Source: Rubrimonas sp036788415 (GTDB taxonomy: Bacteria; Pseudomonadota; Alphaproteobacteria; Rhodobacterales; Rhodobacteraceae). Taken from it: a stretch of DNA of 10,658 nucleotides. The number at the start of each line of letters is the position of its first letter. Positions within the stretch are counted from its first letter, which is position 1. A program made the translations under genes and the position numbers. The notes below the pieces were generated by a model. It did not search any database. It was not told where the DNA came from and saw only the letters and a program-made list of their open reading frames with translations. Positions 1-6,670 of the stretch are shown in pieces. The stretch spans positions 1-10,658 of the forward strand of contig NZ_DAIQNN010000086.1 of assembly GCF_036788415.1 (NCBI RefSeq). Reading direction: 5' to 3'.

Positions 1-1083
1 GCGCTCCAGGGCGCGGTCGCCGAAGTGGTCGACGCCGCAGCCCAGGGCGATTTCGGCCGCCGCGTCGATCCGCGCTACAAGGATGACGGGCTCAACGGCT
101 TCGCAGGCCAGCTCAACAGCCTGATGGACACCGTCCGCGACGGCGTCGGCGAGACCGCCCGCGTCATGGCGGCGCTCGCCCGCGGCGATCTCGGCGCCCG
201 GATGAGCGGAAGCTATCGCGGGGCCTTCGCCGAACTCCAGGACAACGTCAACGCCACCGTCGCACGGCTGCGCGACACCGTCTCCGAAATCCAGTCCGTC
301 TCCGACGCGATGCGCGAGCGCACCGCCGCCATCGCCGAAAGCGCCGAGACCCTCTCGGGGCGCGCCGAGAACCAGGCCGCCTCGCTCGAGGAGGTCGCCG
401 CCACCATGGAGCAGATGTCGGCCACAGTCCGCACCAACGCCGAGAACGCCCTCTCGGCCCGCGACCTCTCCTCCGACGCCCACACCCGCGCCGACCGCGG
501 CGGCGCCATCGTCGCCAAGGCCGTCACCGCCATGGGCGAAATCTCCACCGGATCGGCCAAGATCGCCGACATCGTCTCGGTCATCGACGGCTTCGCCTTC
601 CAGACCAACCTGCTCGCGCTCAACGCCGCGGTCGAGGCCGCCCGCGCCGGCGAGGCCGGCAAGGGCTTCGCCGTCGTCGCCTCGGAAGTGCGCATGCTCG
701 CCCAGCGCTCGGCGGAGGCCGCGCGCGACATCAAGACCCTGATCGACGCCAGCGCCCATCAGGTCGAAGGCGGCGTCAAGCTCGTCGAGGAGACCGGAAA
801 AGCCCTGACCGAGATCGTCGAGGCCATCTCCAAAGTCTCCGACACCATCGCCGAAATCTCCGAAGCCTCCCGCGAGCAGTCCTCCGGCGTCGAGGAGATC
901 ACCTCGGCCATCACCTCGATGGACGAGATCACCCAGCAGAACTCCGCAATGGCCGACCAGTCCGCCGCCGCAGCCCGCTCGCTCGCCGAACAGGCCCAGG
1001 CGCTGGAAAGGCTCATGGCGTTCTTCAGCGATTCGAGCCGTCGCGCCAGCGGTTCCGGGGCCGCCGCCATCGCCGCGGAGTGA
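1..1083 (+). CDS. Methyl-accepting chemotaxis protein, C-terminal part (5' end outside window)
   Basis: This is the cytoplasmic part of a transmembrane chemoreceptor that would control the CheA kinase through CheW. The frame is open from base 1 (first visible residues ALQGAVAEVV), so the N-terminal sensor and membrane segments lie to the left of the window. Visible parts, in order, are a HAMP-like segment (GDFGRRVDPRY), a second HAMP-like unit ending near NATVARL, and the long signalling coiled coil. The conserved hairpin tip is at about 598-702 (FQTNLLALNAAVEAARAGE). Glu/Gln-rich candidate methylation helices flank it (ASLEEVAATMEQM and GVEEITSAITSMDEITQQN). The C-terminus is Ala/Ser-rich and has no NWETF-type CheR tether. 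It is closely similar to the receptor downstream, but prefers C-ending codons (GCC, TCC, CTC) where that gene often uses G-ending ones. The family is certain; the ligand cannot be inferred because the sensor is missing. Confidence 0.95.
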   Translation, partial: ALQGAVAEVVDAAAQGDFGRRVDPRYKDDGLNGFAGQLNSLMDTVRDGVGETARVMAALARGDLGARMSGSYRGAFAELQDNVNATVARLRDTVSEIQSVSDAMRERTAAIAESAETLSGRAENQAASLEEVAATMEQMSATVRTNAENALSARDLSSDAHTRADRGGAIVAKAVTAMGEISTGSAKIADIVSVIDGFAFQTNLLALNAAVEAARAGEAGKGFAVVASEVRMLAQRSAEAARDIKTLIDASAHQVEGGVKLVEETGKALTEIVEAISKVSDTIAEISEASREQSSGVEEITSAITSMDEITQQNSAMADQSAAAARSLAEQAQALERLMAFFSDSSRRASGSGAAAIAAE

Positions 1084-1084
1084 C

Positions 1085-1104
1085 GGGCGGGCGACCGCCC
1101 GCCC
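1085..1104 (+). terminator. GC-rich hairpin directly after the first chemoreceptor gene
   Basis: A perfect 9-bp inverted repeat (GGGCGGGCG / CGCCCGCCC) with a 2-base spacer begins one base after the stop codon. Allowing for loop geometry it would form an 8-bp stem with a 4-base loop. There is no T-run after it, so it is a terminator-like or mRNA 3'-end stabilising hairpin, not a textbook intrinsic terminator. It suggests that the downstream receptor has its own promoter. Confidence 0.5.
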
Positions 1105-1110
1105 CCGCCT

Positions 1111-1136
1111 CCTGCGCGAGCCCAGGCCCGCGCAGG
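1111..1136. repeat. Inverted repeat in the spacer between the two chemoreceptor genes
   Basis: An 8-bp perfect inverted repeat (CCTGCGCG / CGCGCAGG) encloses a 10-base loop. It lies 6 bases after the terminator-like hairpin, so the two could act together as a double 3'-end structure. In sequence this rich in G and C some such pairs occur by chance. Confidence 0.35.
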
Positions 1137-1192
1137 ACCGCATGGCGCGCCAAGAAGGTTTCCGCGCCAGCGCGTTAGCCTCTTGTTGAGCC

Positions 1193-1215
1193 TGCGGGCC
1201 GAATGTCCGCCCGCA
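1193..1215. repeat. Inverted repeat upstream of the second chemoreceptor gene
   Basis: A 7-bp perfect pair (TGCGGGC / GCCCGCA) surrounds a 9-base loop. It lies between the slightly AT-richer bases near 1175-1190, the only part of this spacer that could plausibly hold a promoter, and the gene start. No convincing -35/-10 or sigma-54 site was found in the spacer. Confidence 0.25.
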
Positions 1216-1220
1216 TCGCT

Positions 1221-1253
1221 CGGCGCCCCATCCGCTCGCGGACCGGGGCGCCG
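1221..1253 (+). promoter_or_regulatory. Stable hairpin in the probable 5' leader of the second chemoreceptor gene
   Basis: A 9-bp perfect stem (CGGCGCCCC / GGGGCGCCG) encloses 15 bases that contain a further 4-bp stem (TCCG / CGGA) around CTCG. The outer stem ends 8 bases before the G-run that serves as ribosome-binding site at 1262-1268. If it is transcribed it is a strong leader structure next to the ribosome-binding site. It could modulate translation or mRNA stability, or be a protein-binding palindrome. A role is inferred only. Confidence 0.35.
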
Positions 1254-1273
1254 GCTGCTTTGGGGGGACGGAC

Positions 1274-3187
1274 ATGACATTCTCGCTTCGCGCGCAGCTG
1301 GTTGCGGCGCTGGTTCTTCTGGCGGCGGCGCTCGCCGCCACGCATTGGCAGGCCTGGGACAGCCGCAGCCGCGCCGACGCGGCCGTCGGCGCGATCTTCG
1401 CCGACCGGGTGGTCCCGCTGCGCGATCTCAAGCGCGTCGCCGACGCCTACGCCGTCGACATCGTCGACGCCACGCACAAGCTGCGCTCCGGCGCTTTCGA
1501 CTGGGCGCTGGCCGAGGCGAGCATCCGCCGCGCGCGAGGCGACATCGCCGGGCTCTGGAGCGCCTATCTGCGCACGACGCTCGTGCCCGAGGAGGTCCGC
1601 CTCGTCGAGGCCGCCAAGCCGCTGATGGCCGAAGCCGACCGGCGCGTCGACGCGCTGCTCGGGATGATCGCCGCCCGCGACATGGCGGGCGTCGAGGGCT
1701 TCGCGCGCGACTCGCTCTATCAGGCGATCGACCCGATTTCGACGGTCGTCTCCGACCTGATCGCGCTGCAGGTGCGCGTCGTCGAGAGCGACATCGGCGC
1801 GCTGCGCGGCGCTTTCGAGGACGCCGCCTTCGTCGGCTTCGGGCTGATCGCGGTGGCGGCGCTCGGCGTCGGCTTCGGCGTCTGGGTGGCGCTCTGGCGC
1901 GTCGTCGCCCCGATCGGCCACATCACGCGGGAGATGACCGCGATCGCCGGTGGCGATCTCGACGTGACGCTCTCCGACGACCGCCAGGCCCGCGAGATCG
2001 CCGAGATGACCCGCGCGCTGCGGGTCTTTCTTGACAACGCCCGCGCCAAGCGCCGCCTCGACGACGAAGCCGCCGCCCTCGCCGCGCGCGACGCCGAGGC
2101 CGCGCGCGAGCGCGCCGCCCTGCAAGGCGCCGTCGCGGAGGTGGTGGACGGCGCCGTCGAAGGCGACTTCGCCCGGCGCGTCGATCCGCGCTACTCGGAT
2201 GAAGGGCTGAACGCCTTCGCGCATCAGATCAACGGGTTGCTCGACGCCGTGCGCACAGGACTCGAAGATGCGTCGCGGGTGATGGCGGCGCTGGCGCGCG
2301 GCGAACTCGACGCCGCGATGGACGGGCGCTATCGCGGCGCCTTCCTCGCGCTGAGCGAGCACGTCAACGCCACGGTCGGGAGGCTGCGCGAGACGGTGAC
2401 CGAGATCAAGTCGGTCAGCGCAGCGATGCATGGACGCTCGGATCAGATCGCCGACGGGGCCGAGACGCTGTCGGGGCGCGCCGAAAATCAGGCGGCGTCG
2501 CTGGAGGAGATCGCGGCGACCATGCAGCAGATGGCGGCGACCGTGCGCGCCAACGCCGACAACGCGACGCGGGCGCGCGAGCTGTCCGGCGCGGCCCATG
2601 ACCGCGCCGAGCGCGGCGGCGAGGTGGTGGCGCGGGCCGTCGGGGCGATGGGCGCGATCGCGGCCGGCTCGGGCAAGATCGCCGACATCGTCAGCGTGAT
2701 CGACGGTTTCGCCTTCCAGACCAATCTGCTCGCGCTCAACGCCGCGGTGGAGGCCGCGCGGGCGGGCGAGGCCGGCAAGGGTTTCGCCGTGGTCGCCGCC
2801 GAAGTGCGGCTGCTGGCGCAGCGTTCGGCGGAGGCCGCCCGCAGCATCAAGACGCTGATCGACGAGAGCGCCCGGCAGGTCGACGGCGGCGTCGCCCTCG
2901 TCGAGGAGACCGGGCGGGCGCTGACCGAGATCGTCGCGGCGATCGGGCGGGTCTCGACCACGATCGGCGACATCTCCGACGCGTCGCGCGAGCAATCCTC
3001 CGGGGTCGAGGAGATCGCGGCGGCGATCGCGTCGATGGACGAGATCACCCAGCAGAACTCGGCGATGGCCGAGCGCTCGGCCTCCGCTGCGCGCGGGCTG
3101 GCCGATCAGGCGCAGGCGCTGGAGGACCTCATGGCGTTCTTCCGCAACGAGCGGGCGGCGACGGGTCGCGCGGCGCTGGCCGCCTGA
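1274..3187 (+). CDS. Methyl-accepting chemotaxis protein with 4HB-type sensor and several HAMP-like units
   Basis: A complete 637-residue chemoreceptor that senses a ligand in the periplasm and controls CheA/CheW signalling. The N-terminus is a signal-anchor helix at about 7-22. A helical sensor at about 30-180 matches the four-helix-bundle MCP pattern, including RVVPLRDLKRVADAYAVDIV at 45-64. The second membrane segment is at about 184-208 and a canonical HAMP at 209-261. After an Ala/Arg/Glu coiled-coil linker, two further HAMP-like stretches follow at about 288-335 and 336-380. The signalling domain spans about 395-620, with its hairpin tip at 481-515. There is no C-terminal CheR-binding pentapeptide. 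The ATG at 1274 is preceded by GGGGGGA at 1262-1268, and the membrane helix begins within ten residues, so the start is secure. It is a paralogue of the gene immediately upstream. The ligand is unknown. Confidence 0.96.
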   Translation: MTFSLRAQLVAALVLLAAALAATHWQAWDSRSRADAAVGAIFADRVVPLRDLKRVADAYAVDIVDATHKLRSGAFDWALAEASIRRARGDIAGLWSAYLRTTLVPEEVRLVEAAKPLMAEADRRVDALLGMIAARDMAGVEGFARDSLYQAIDPISTVVSDLIALQVRVVESDIGALRGAFEDAAFVGFGLIAVAALGVGFGVWVALWRVVAPIGHITREMTAIAGGDLDVTLSDDRQAREIAEMTRALRVFLDNARAKRRLDDEAAALAARDAEAARERAALQGAVAEVVDGAVEGDFARRVDPRYSDEGLNAFAHQINGLLDAVRTGLEDASRVMAALARGELDAAMDGRYRGAFLALSEHVNATVGRLRETVTEIKSVSAAMHGRSDQIADGAETLSGRAENQAASLEEIAATMQQMAATVRANADNATRARELSGAAHDRAERGGEVVARAVGAMGAIAAGSGKIADIVSVIDGFAFQTNLLALNAAVEAARAGEAGKGFAVVAAEVRLLAQRSAEAARSIKTLIDESARQVDGGVALVEETGRALTEIVAAIGRVSTTIGDISDASREQSSGVEEIAAAIASMDEITQQNSAMAERSASAARGLADQAQALEDLMAFFRNERAATGRAALAA

Positions 3188-3213
3188 GCGCCGTCCGCCC
3201 CTGAGCGCGCCCC

Positions 3214-3417
3214 TTACTTGCGCGGGCGCTTCGCCGGTTCGCCCGCCTTCGGCGTCGCGCCATGCTCGACGGCGGGCGGGGGCGGCGCGACGGGCCCCGA
3301 CCGCGGCGCGGCGATCTGGGGTTCGGGCATCTCGACGAGGCGACGCGCCGCGCGCGCCGCCTTGGCGTCCGCGCTCTCGCTGCGCGCGGGCTTGCGGGCG
3401 GGCTTCTTCTCGGACAT
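3214..3417 (-). CDS. Small basic, Ala/Pro/Lys-rich hypothetical protein (67 aa)
   Basis: I do not recognise this protein. It starts MSEKKPARKPARSESADAKA and ends in PAKRPRK. Both ends are rich in Lys and Arg, and the middle is rich in Ala and Pro (PPPPAV). It has no membrane segment, signal peptide, Cys or metal motif, so it is probably disordered, cytoplasmic and strongly positively charged. Binding to nucleic acid or another acidic partner is possible but unproven. The start is well supported because AGGAG on the minus strand (3424-3428) lies 6 bases before the ATG. The gene lies 60 bp downstream of the YddG-like exporter on the same strand and converges with the chemoreceptor gene, with 26 bp between the stops. 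The ribosome-binding site overlaps two alternative hairpins. The short length and biased composition leave some doubt that it is coding. Confidence 0.6.
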   Translation of the reverse strand: MSEKKPARKPARSESADAKAARAARRLVEMPEPQIAAPRSGPVAPPPPAVEHGATPKAGEPAKRPRK

Positions 3418-3418
3418 C

Positions 3419-3444
3419 GGAAGCTCCTGGGGGAAAGCTTCCCC
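3419..3444 (-). promoter_or_regulatory. Two mutually exclusive hairpins at the ribosome-binding site of the small basic protein gene
   Basis: Read on the minus strand, GGGGAA at 3439-3444 can pair with TTCCCC at 3430-3435 (6 bp, 3-base loop), which leaves the AGGAG free. Alternatively GGAAGCT at 3436-3442 can pair with AGCTTCC at 3419-3425 (7 bp, 10-base loop), which ties up the last two bases of the AGGAG and the spacer up to the start codon. The two pairings share bases and cannot coexist. The first could instead be the 3'-end hairpin of the upstream exporter transcript. Regulation is inference only. Confidence 0.35.
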
Positions 3445-3477
3445 GTGGTCGACGCTGCCGCCTGTTCACCCGACGCG

Positions 3478-4401
3478 TCAACCGGCGCCTTTGGCGCGCA
3501 TCGAGCCGAAGGCCGCCAGCGCCGCGCCGCCCACGATGAGCGCCGCCGCCAGCGCGAGCCGCGGCGACGGCTCGGCGACCCCCGCGGCGGCGAGCGCCAG
3601 CGTCGACAGAAGCGGCGCGGCGTAGGAGGCGACGCCGAGCAGTTGCAGGTCGCCCCGCTTCACGCCGTGATCCCAAGCGTAGAACGCGGCCCCCACCGGT
3701 CCGAGCCCCAGCGCCGCGACGCTCGCCCAGGCCAGCGCGCCCTGCGGCCAGGCGGTCGCCTCCACGGCGAGATGGGCGAGCGCGGCCAGGATCGCGGCGG
3801 CGAGGCAGAATCCCGCGACGCTGTCGGTCGGCGCATCGCCCGCCAGGCGGCTCAGCACGGAATAGCCCGACCAGATGAACGCGCAGCCGAACGCCGCGAG
3901 ATATCCCGCCAGATGCGCCGGATCGGCGCCGAACCCGCCGCCCTTCAGGATCAGCAGCGCCGCCCCCGCGAATCCCAGCACCGCGCCCGCCAGATGGGCC
4001 GCGCGGAGCCGCCCGCCGGGAAGCAGGCTCGCCAGCAGCACGATCAGCAGCGGCCAGAGATAGGCGATCAGCCCGGCCTCCGCCGGCGGCGCCGATTGCA
4101 GCGCGAAGAAATAGAGCGCGTGATAGCCGAACAACCCGCCGACCCCGAGCGCCCAGATCGCCGGAGGCTGCGCCAGCGCCGCCCGGACCGACCGCCCGCG
4201 CGCGGCGATCGCCGCGAAACCGACGGCGGCCCCGACGCCGAAGCACAGCGCCGTCAGCAGGAAGGGCGGAACCGGCCCGGCCCCCACCGTCAGCAGCGCC
4301 AGCGCCGACCAACTCCCGATCGCGATCAGCCCGACCGCCGTCGCGCCCCGCGCGGGCGGCGCCGCGATGCGGGCCGGTCCTCCTGTCGCTTTCCGCCCCA
4401 T
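3478..4401 (-). CDS. EamA/DMT-family exporter, YddG-like (probable aromatic or other amino-acid efflux)
   Basis: A 307-residue inner-membrane protein with about ten hydrophobic helices arranged as two EamA repeats, the usual DMT size. It resembles Escherichia coli YddG, an exporter of aromatic amino acids, at several points: IAIGSWSALALL near 26-37, AYLWPLLIVLLASLLPGG at 113-130, AFIWSGYSVLSR at 174-185, and the stretch from GPVGAAFYAWDHGV at 234 to SYAAPLLSTLAL at 259-270. The likely role is proton-linked or facilitated efflux of amino acids or related metabolites; the substrate is inferred from family likeness. The first roughly 20 residues are polar and no strong ribosome-binding site precedes the ATG at 4401, so the true start could differ slightly. 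It diverges from the MFS gene, with 59 bp between the starts, and may be co-transcribed with the small basic protein gene. Confidence 0.9.
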   Translation of the reverse strand: MGRKATGGPARIAAPPARGATAVGLIAIGSWSALALLTVGAGPVPPFLLTALCFGVGAAVGFAAIAARGRSVRAALAQPPAIWALGVGGLFGYHALYFFALQSAPPAEAGLIAYLWPLLIVLLASLLPGGRLRAAHLAGAVLGFAGAALLILKGGGFGADPAHLAGYLAAFGCAFIWSGYSVLSRLAGDAPTDSVAGFCLAAAILAALAHLAVEATAWPQGALAWASVAALGLGPVGAAFYAWDHGVKRGDLQLLGVASYAAPLLSTLALAAAGVAEPSPRLALAAALIVGGAALAAFGSMRAKGAG

Positions 4402-4460
4402 TGCCGCGCCCGCGCCATTCGGGATGATCCGAGAGCGAGCGGGTAGAGGGCGGCGCGATC
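4402..4460. promoter_or_regulatory. Divergent spacer between the exporter and MFS transporter genes
   Basis: These 59 bp must carry the start signals of two oppositely directed transporter genes unless their promoters lie inside coding sequence. The only marked element is the small palindrome GGATGATCC at 4422-4430. A GAGGG at 4447-4451 can serve as ribosome-binding site for the MFS gene. I see no confident -35/-10 pair on either strand. Confidence 0.3.
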
Positions 4461-5708
4461 ATGGTCAAGCAGGGCGCGGGAAGCGGCCCCGGAGGCGTCG
4501 GCCAGAGCGGGGCGCCGCTGCGCGCGGTGGCGATGCTGGCGCTCGGCCAGACGCTGAGCTGGGCGGCGCTCTATTACAGCTTCGCCGGCCTCGTGCTGGT
4601 GTGGGAACGCGACCTCGGCTGGAGCAAGGACGCGCTGGCGCTGGGGCTGACGGTCGCCGTATTCGTCTCGGCGGCGGTCGCGCCCTTCGCCGGACGGGCG
4701 ATCGACGCGGGCCATGGCGCGGCGCTGATGGGCGGCGGCGCGCTGCTCGGCGCGGGCGCGCTCGCGGCGCTGTCGCAGGCGGCGACGCAGGGCGGTTTCG
4801 TCGCCGCATGGGCTGCGATCGGCGCGGCGCAGGGGTGCTGCCTCTATGAGGCCTGCTTCGCCTGCGTCACCCGCGCGATGGGCGCGCAGGCCCGACCCGC
4901 GATCACCCGGATCACTTTGGCGGCGGGCTTCGCCTCGACGCTGGCCTTCCCGGGCTTCGCGCTCGCCGCCGAGGCGTTGGGCTGGCGGGGCGCGACGCTT
5001 TGGGCGGCGGCGATCACGGCGTCGATCACCGCGCCCTTGCTCTGGGCCGGCGCCCGCGCCCTGCCGGGCGCGGATGCGCGCGCATCGAAGGCCGACCCCG
5101 CTGCGCGCGCCGAGGCGGCGCGGGCGGGGCGCGCGGGGATGCGACGGGCGCTGCGCCGCCCGGCCTTCTGGCTGCTGGCGGCGGCCTTTCCGATGCTCGC
5201 GCTCAATCACGGCATGCTGATCAACCATCTTCTGCCGCTGCTCGACGCGCGCGGCCTGTCGCCGTCGCTGGCGATTCTGGCGGCGTCGCTGATCGGGCCG
5301 ATGCAGGTGGCGGGGCGGCTCGCGATGATGGCGACGGAGCGGCGGATCGCCGCGCCTGGGCTGGCGCTCGCGGGCTATCTGGCGCTGGCCGGGGCGGCGC
5401 TGGCGCTGCTCGCCGCCGGCGCCGCGCCGGGGCTGGTCTTCGTCTTCGTCGCCGCACAGGGCGCGGCGATCGGGGTGATGAGCGTGCTCAAGCCGGTGGT
5501 GATCGCCGACCTGCTCGGCCATTCCGGATACGGGGCCATCGCCGGCTGGCTGGCCTCGCCCTATCTCGTGGGTTTCGCGGTAGCGCCGAGCCTCGGCGCG
5601 GCGCTCTGGCGGATCGGCGGCTACGACCTCGCCATCGCCGCCGCCTGCGCGCTGGCGCTGCTCGGCGCGCTCGCGCTTTGGGGGGCGCTGCGATGGCGGG
5701 ATCGGTGA
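4461..5708 (+). CDS. Major facilitator superfamily (MFS) transporter
   Basis: A 415-residue protein of about twelve membrane helices in two halves, joined by a polar loop at about 200-234 (Ala/Arg-rich, KADPAARAEAARAGRAGMRR), the classical MFS layout. The loop after helix 2 carries a motif-A-like sequence (AGRAIDAGHGA, 77-87). The pseudo-symmetric loop in the second half has AGRLAMMATERR at 284-295. It would carry a small solute across the inner membrane by secondary transport. The substrate cannot be read from the sequence, and the subfamily is not one I can name with certainty. The polar Gly-rich first 20 residues make the exact start uncertain, although GAGGG lies about 9 bases upstream of the ATG. 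It diverges from the YddG-like exporter and is followed by a strong hairpin. Confidence 0.9.
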   Translation: MVKQGAGSGPGGVGQSGAPLRAVAMLALGQTLSWAALYYSFAGLVLVWERDLGWSKDALALGLTVAVFVSAAVAPFAGRAIDAGHGAALMGGGALLGAGALAALSQAATQGGFVAAWAAIGAAQGCCLYEACFACVTRAMGAQARPAITRITLAAGFASTLAFPGFALAAEALGWRGATLWAAAITASITAPLLWAGARALPGADARASKADPAARAEAARAGRAGMRRALRRPAFWLLAAAFPMLALNHGMLINHLLPLLDARGLSPSLAILAASLIGPMQVAGRLAMMATERRIAAPGLALAGYLALAGAALALLAAGAAPGLVFVFVAAQGAAIGVMSVLKPVVIADLLGHSGYGAIAGWLASPYLVGFAVAPSLGAALWRIGGYDLAIAAACALALLGALALWGALRWRDR

Positions 5709-5737
5709 CGGCGCCAGTTGCGACCAACTGCGCGCCG
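5709..5737 (+). terminator. Strong hairpin after the MFS transporter gene
   Basis: Starting one base after the stop codon, CGGCGC then CAGTTG pairs with CAACTG then GCGCCG around a CGAC loop: 12 base pairs interrupted by a single bulged C at 5731. No T-run follows (GGTTAACG comes next), so it is either a terminator without a clear U-tract or a 3'-end stabiliser. It separates the MFS gene from the next gene, whose start lies 15 bases further on. That leaves little room for a separate promoter, so some read-through into the next gene is likely. Confidence 0.5.
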
Positions 5738-5752
5738 GGTTAACGCTTCGGG

Positions 5753-6646
5753 ATGTCGCTTGCGCCGCGCCTCGCCGATCCCGACGCGTATCTTTCGGCG
5801 CCGCGCAAGGCGGTGGCGCTGATCGGCATGTCGGGCGTCGGCAAGACTTCCGTCGCGCAGATGCTGCGCCGGTCGGGCGGATGGTTCCACTACTCGGTCG
5901 ATTACCGCATCGGCACCCGCTACATGGGCGAGCACATCGTCGACGAGTTCAAGCGCGCCGCGATGCGCACGCCGCTGCTGCGCGAACTGCTGATGAGCGA
6001 TTCGATCTACATCGGCTCGAACATCACCTTCGAGAATCTGGCGCCGCTCAGCACCTATCTCGGCAAACCGGGCGACCCCGACAAAGGCGGCCTGCCCTTC
6101 GAGGATTATGTCCGCCGCCAGCGCCAGCATCGCGAAGCGGAGATCGCCGCCCTGCTCGACGCGCCCGACTTCATCGTCAAGGCGCGCGAGATCTACGGCT
6201 ACGCGCATTTCCTGTGCGACACCGGCGGCTCGATTTGCGAGGTGGTCGACCCCGAGGACCCCACCGACCCGGTCCTCGTCGAGCTGTCGGACGCGATGCT
6301 GCTCGTGCGCATCCGCGAGACGGACGCGATGGCCGACGAGCTGCGCCGCCGCTTCGACGCCAATCCCAAGCCGATGTATTACGACGAGGGGTTCCTTCGC
6401 GGCATCTGGGCGGAGTATCTCGATGCGACGCGCCTGCCGGAGACGCAGATCGACCCGGATGCTTTCATCCGCTGGGGATTCTCGCGCCTGCTGGAGCGGC
6501 GGCGCCCGATCTACGAGGCGATCGCACGCAATTGGGGCGTGACGGTCGAGGCGTCGGAGATCGCGGCGCTGCGCGCGCCCGCCGATTTCGACGCGATGAT
6601 CGCCCGCGCGCTCGACCGGCGCGGCGGCCTGCGCCGCATCGTCTGA
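5753..6646 (+). CDS. P-loop ATPase/kinase-like protein of unknown function, upstream of metA
   Basis: A 297-residue soluble protein with a clear Walker A motif, GMSGVGKTS, at residues 25-33. The layout resembles small-molecule kinases of the shikimate kinase type. An acidic/basic patch follows at VDYRIGTRYMGEHIVDEF (49-66), comparable to the DxD...R region. A Gly-rich turn CDTGGSICEV (155-164) resembles the GGG substrate motif, and a predicted strand (AMLLVRI, 181-187) precedes a possible lid with Arg residues and NPKPMYYDEG (204-213). Shikimate kinase itself is only about 170-180 residues, so about 100 are extra. I have seen similar proteins annotated simply as 'ATPase' in Rhodobacterales, and no function is known to me. 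There is no strong ribosome-binding site before the ATG at 5753. It ends 24 bp before metA on the same strand, so the two probably form an operon. The substrate is unknown; phosphorylation of a metabolite is inference. Confidence 0.88.
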   Translation: MSLAPRLADPDAYLSAPRKAVALIGMSGVGKTSVAQMLRRSGGWFHYSVDYRIGTRYMGEHIVDEFKRAAMRTPLLRELLMSDSIYIGSNITFENLAPLSTYLGKPGDPDKGGLPFEDYVRRQRQHREAEIAALLDAPDFIVKAREIYGYAHFLCDTGGSICEVVDPEDPTDPVLVELSDAMLLVRIRETDAMADELRRRFDANPKPMYYDEGFLRGIWAEYLDATRLPETQIDPDAFIRWGFSRLLERRRPIYEAIARNWGVTVEASEIAALRAPADFDAMIARALDRRGGLRRIV

Positions 6647-6670
6647 CACCGCCCCACGGACCCGACGCCC

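Noticed and set aside
1105..1273. Sigma-54 or sigma-70-like promoter for the second chemoreceptor
   Set aside because: A TTGTTG near 1183 has no acceptable -10 at normal distance, and no GG-N10-GC element with flanking consensus was found. A promoter probably exists but cannot be placed.
1175..4468. Open frame of 1097 codons on the minus strand opposite the second chemoreceptor, and running through the exporter region
   Set aside because: It is a product of the extreme GC content. The translation is Arg/Gly/Ala-rich low-complexity sequence, and it overlaps well-recognised genes along its whole length.
5709..6670. SAM-II type riboswitch controlling metA, known in alphaproteobacteria
   Set aside because: Only 24 bases separate the P-loop gene from metA, and the 44-base spacer upstream of the P-loop gene is taken up by a simple hairpin. 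No pseudoknot-like pattern is seen in either.
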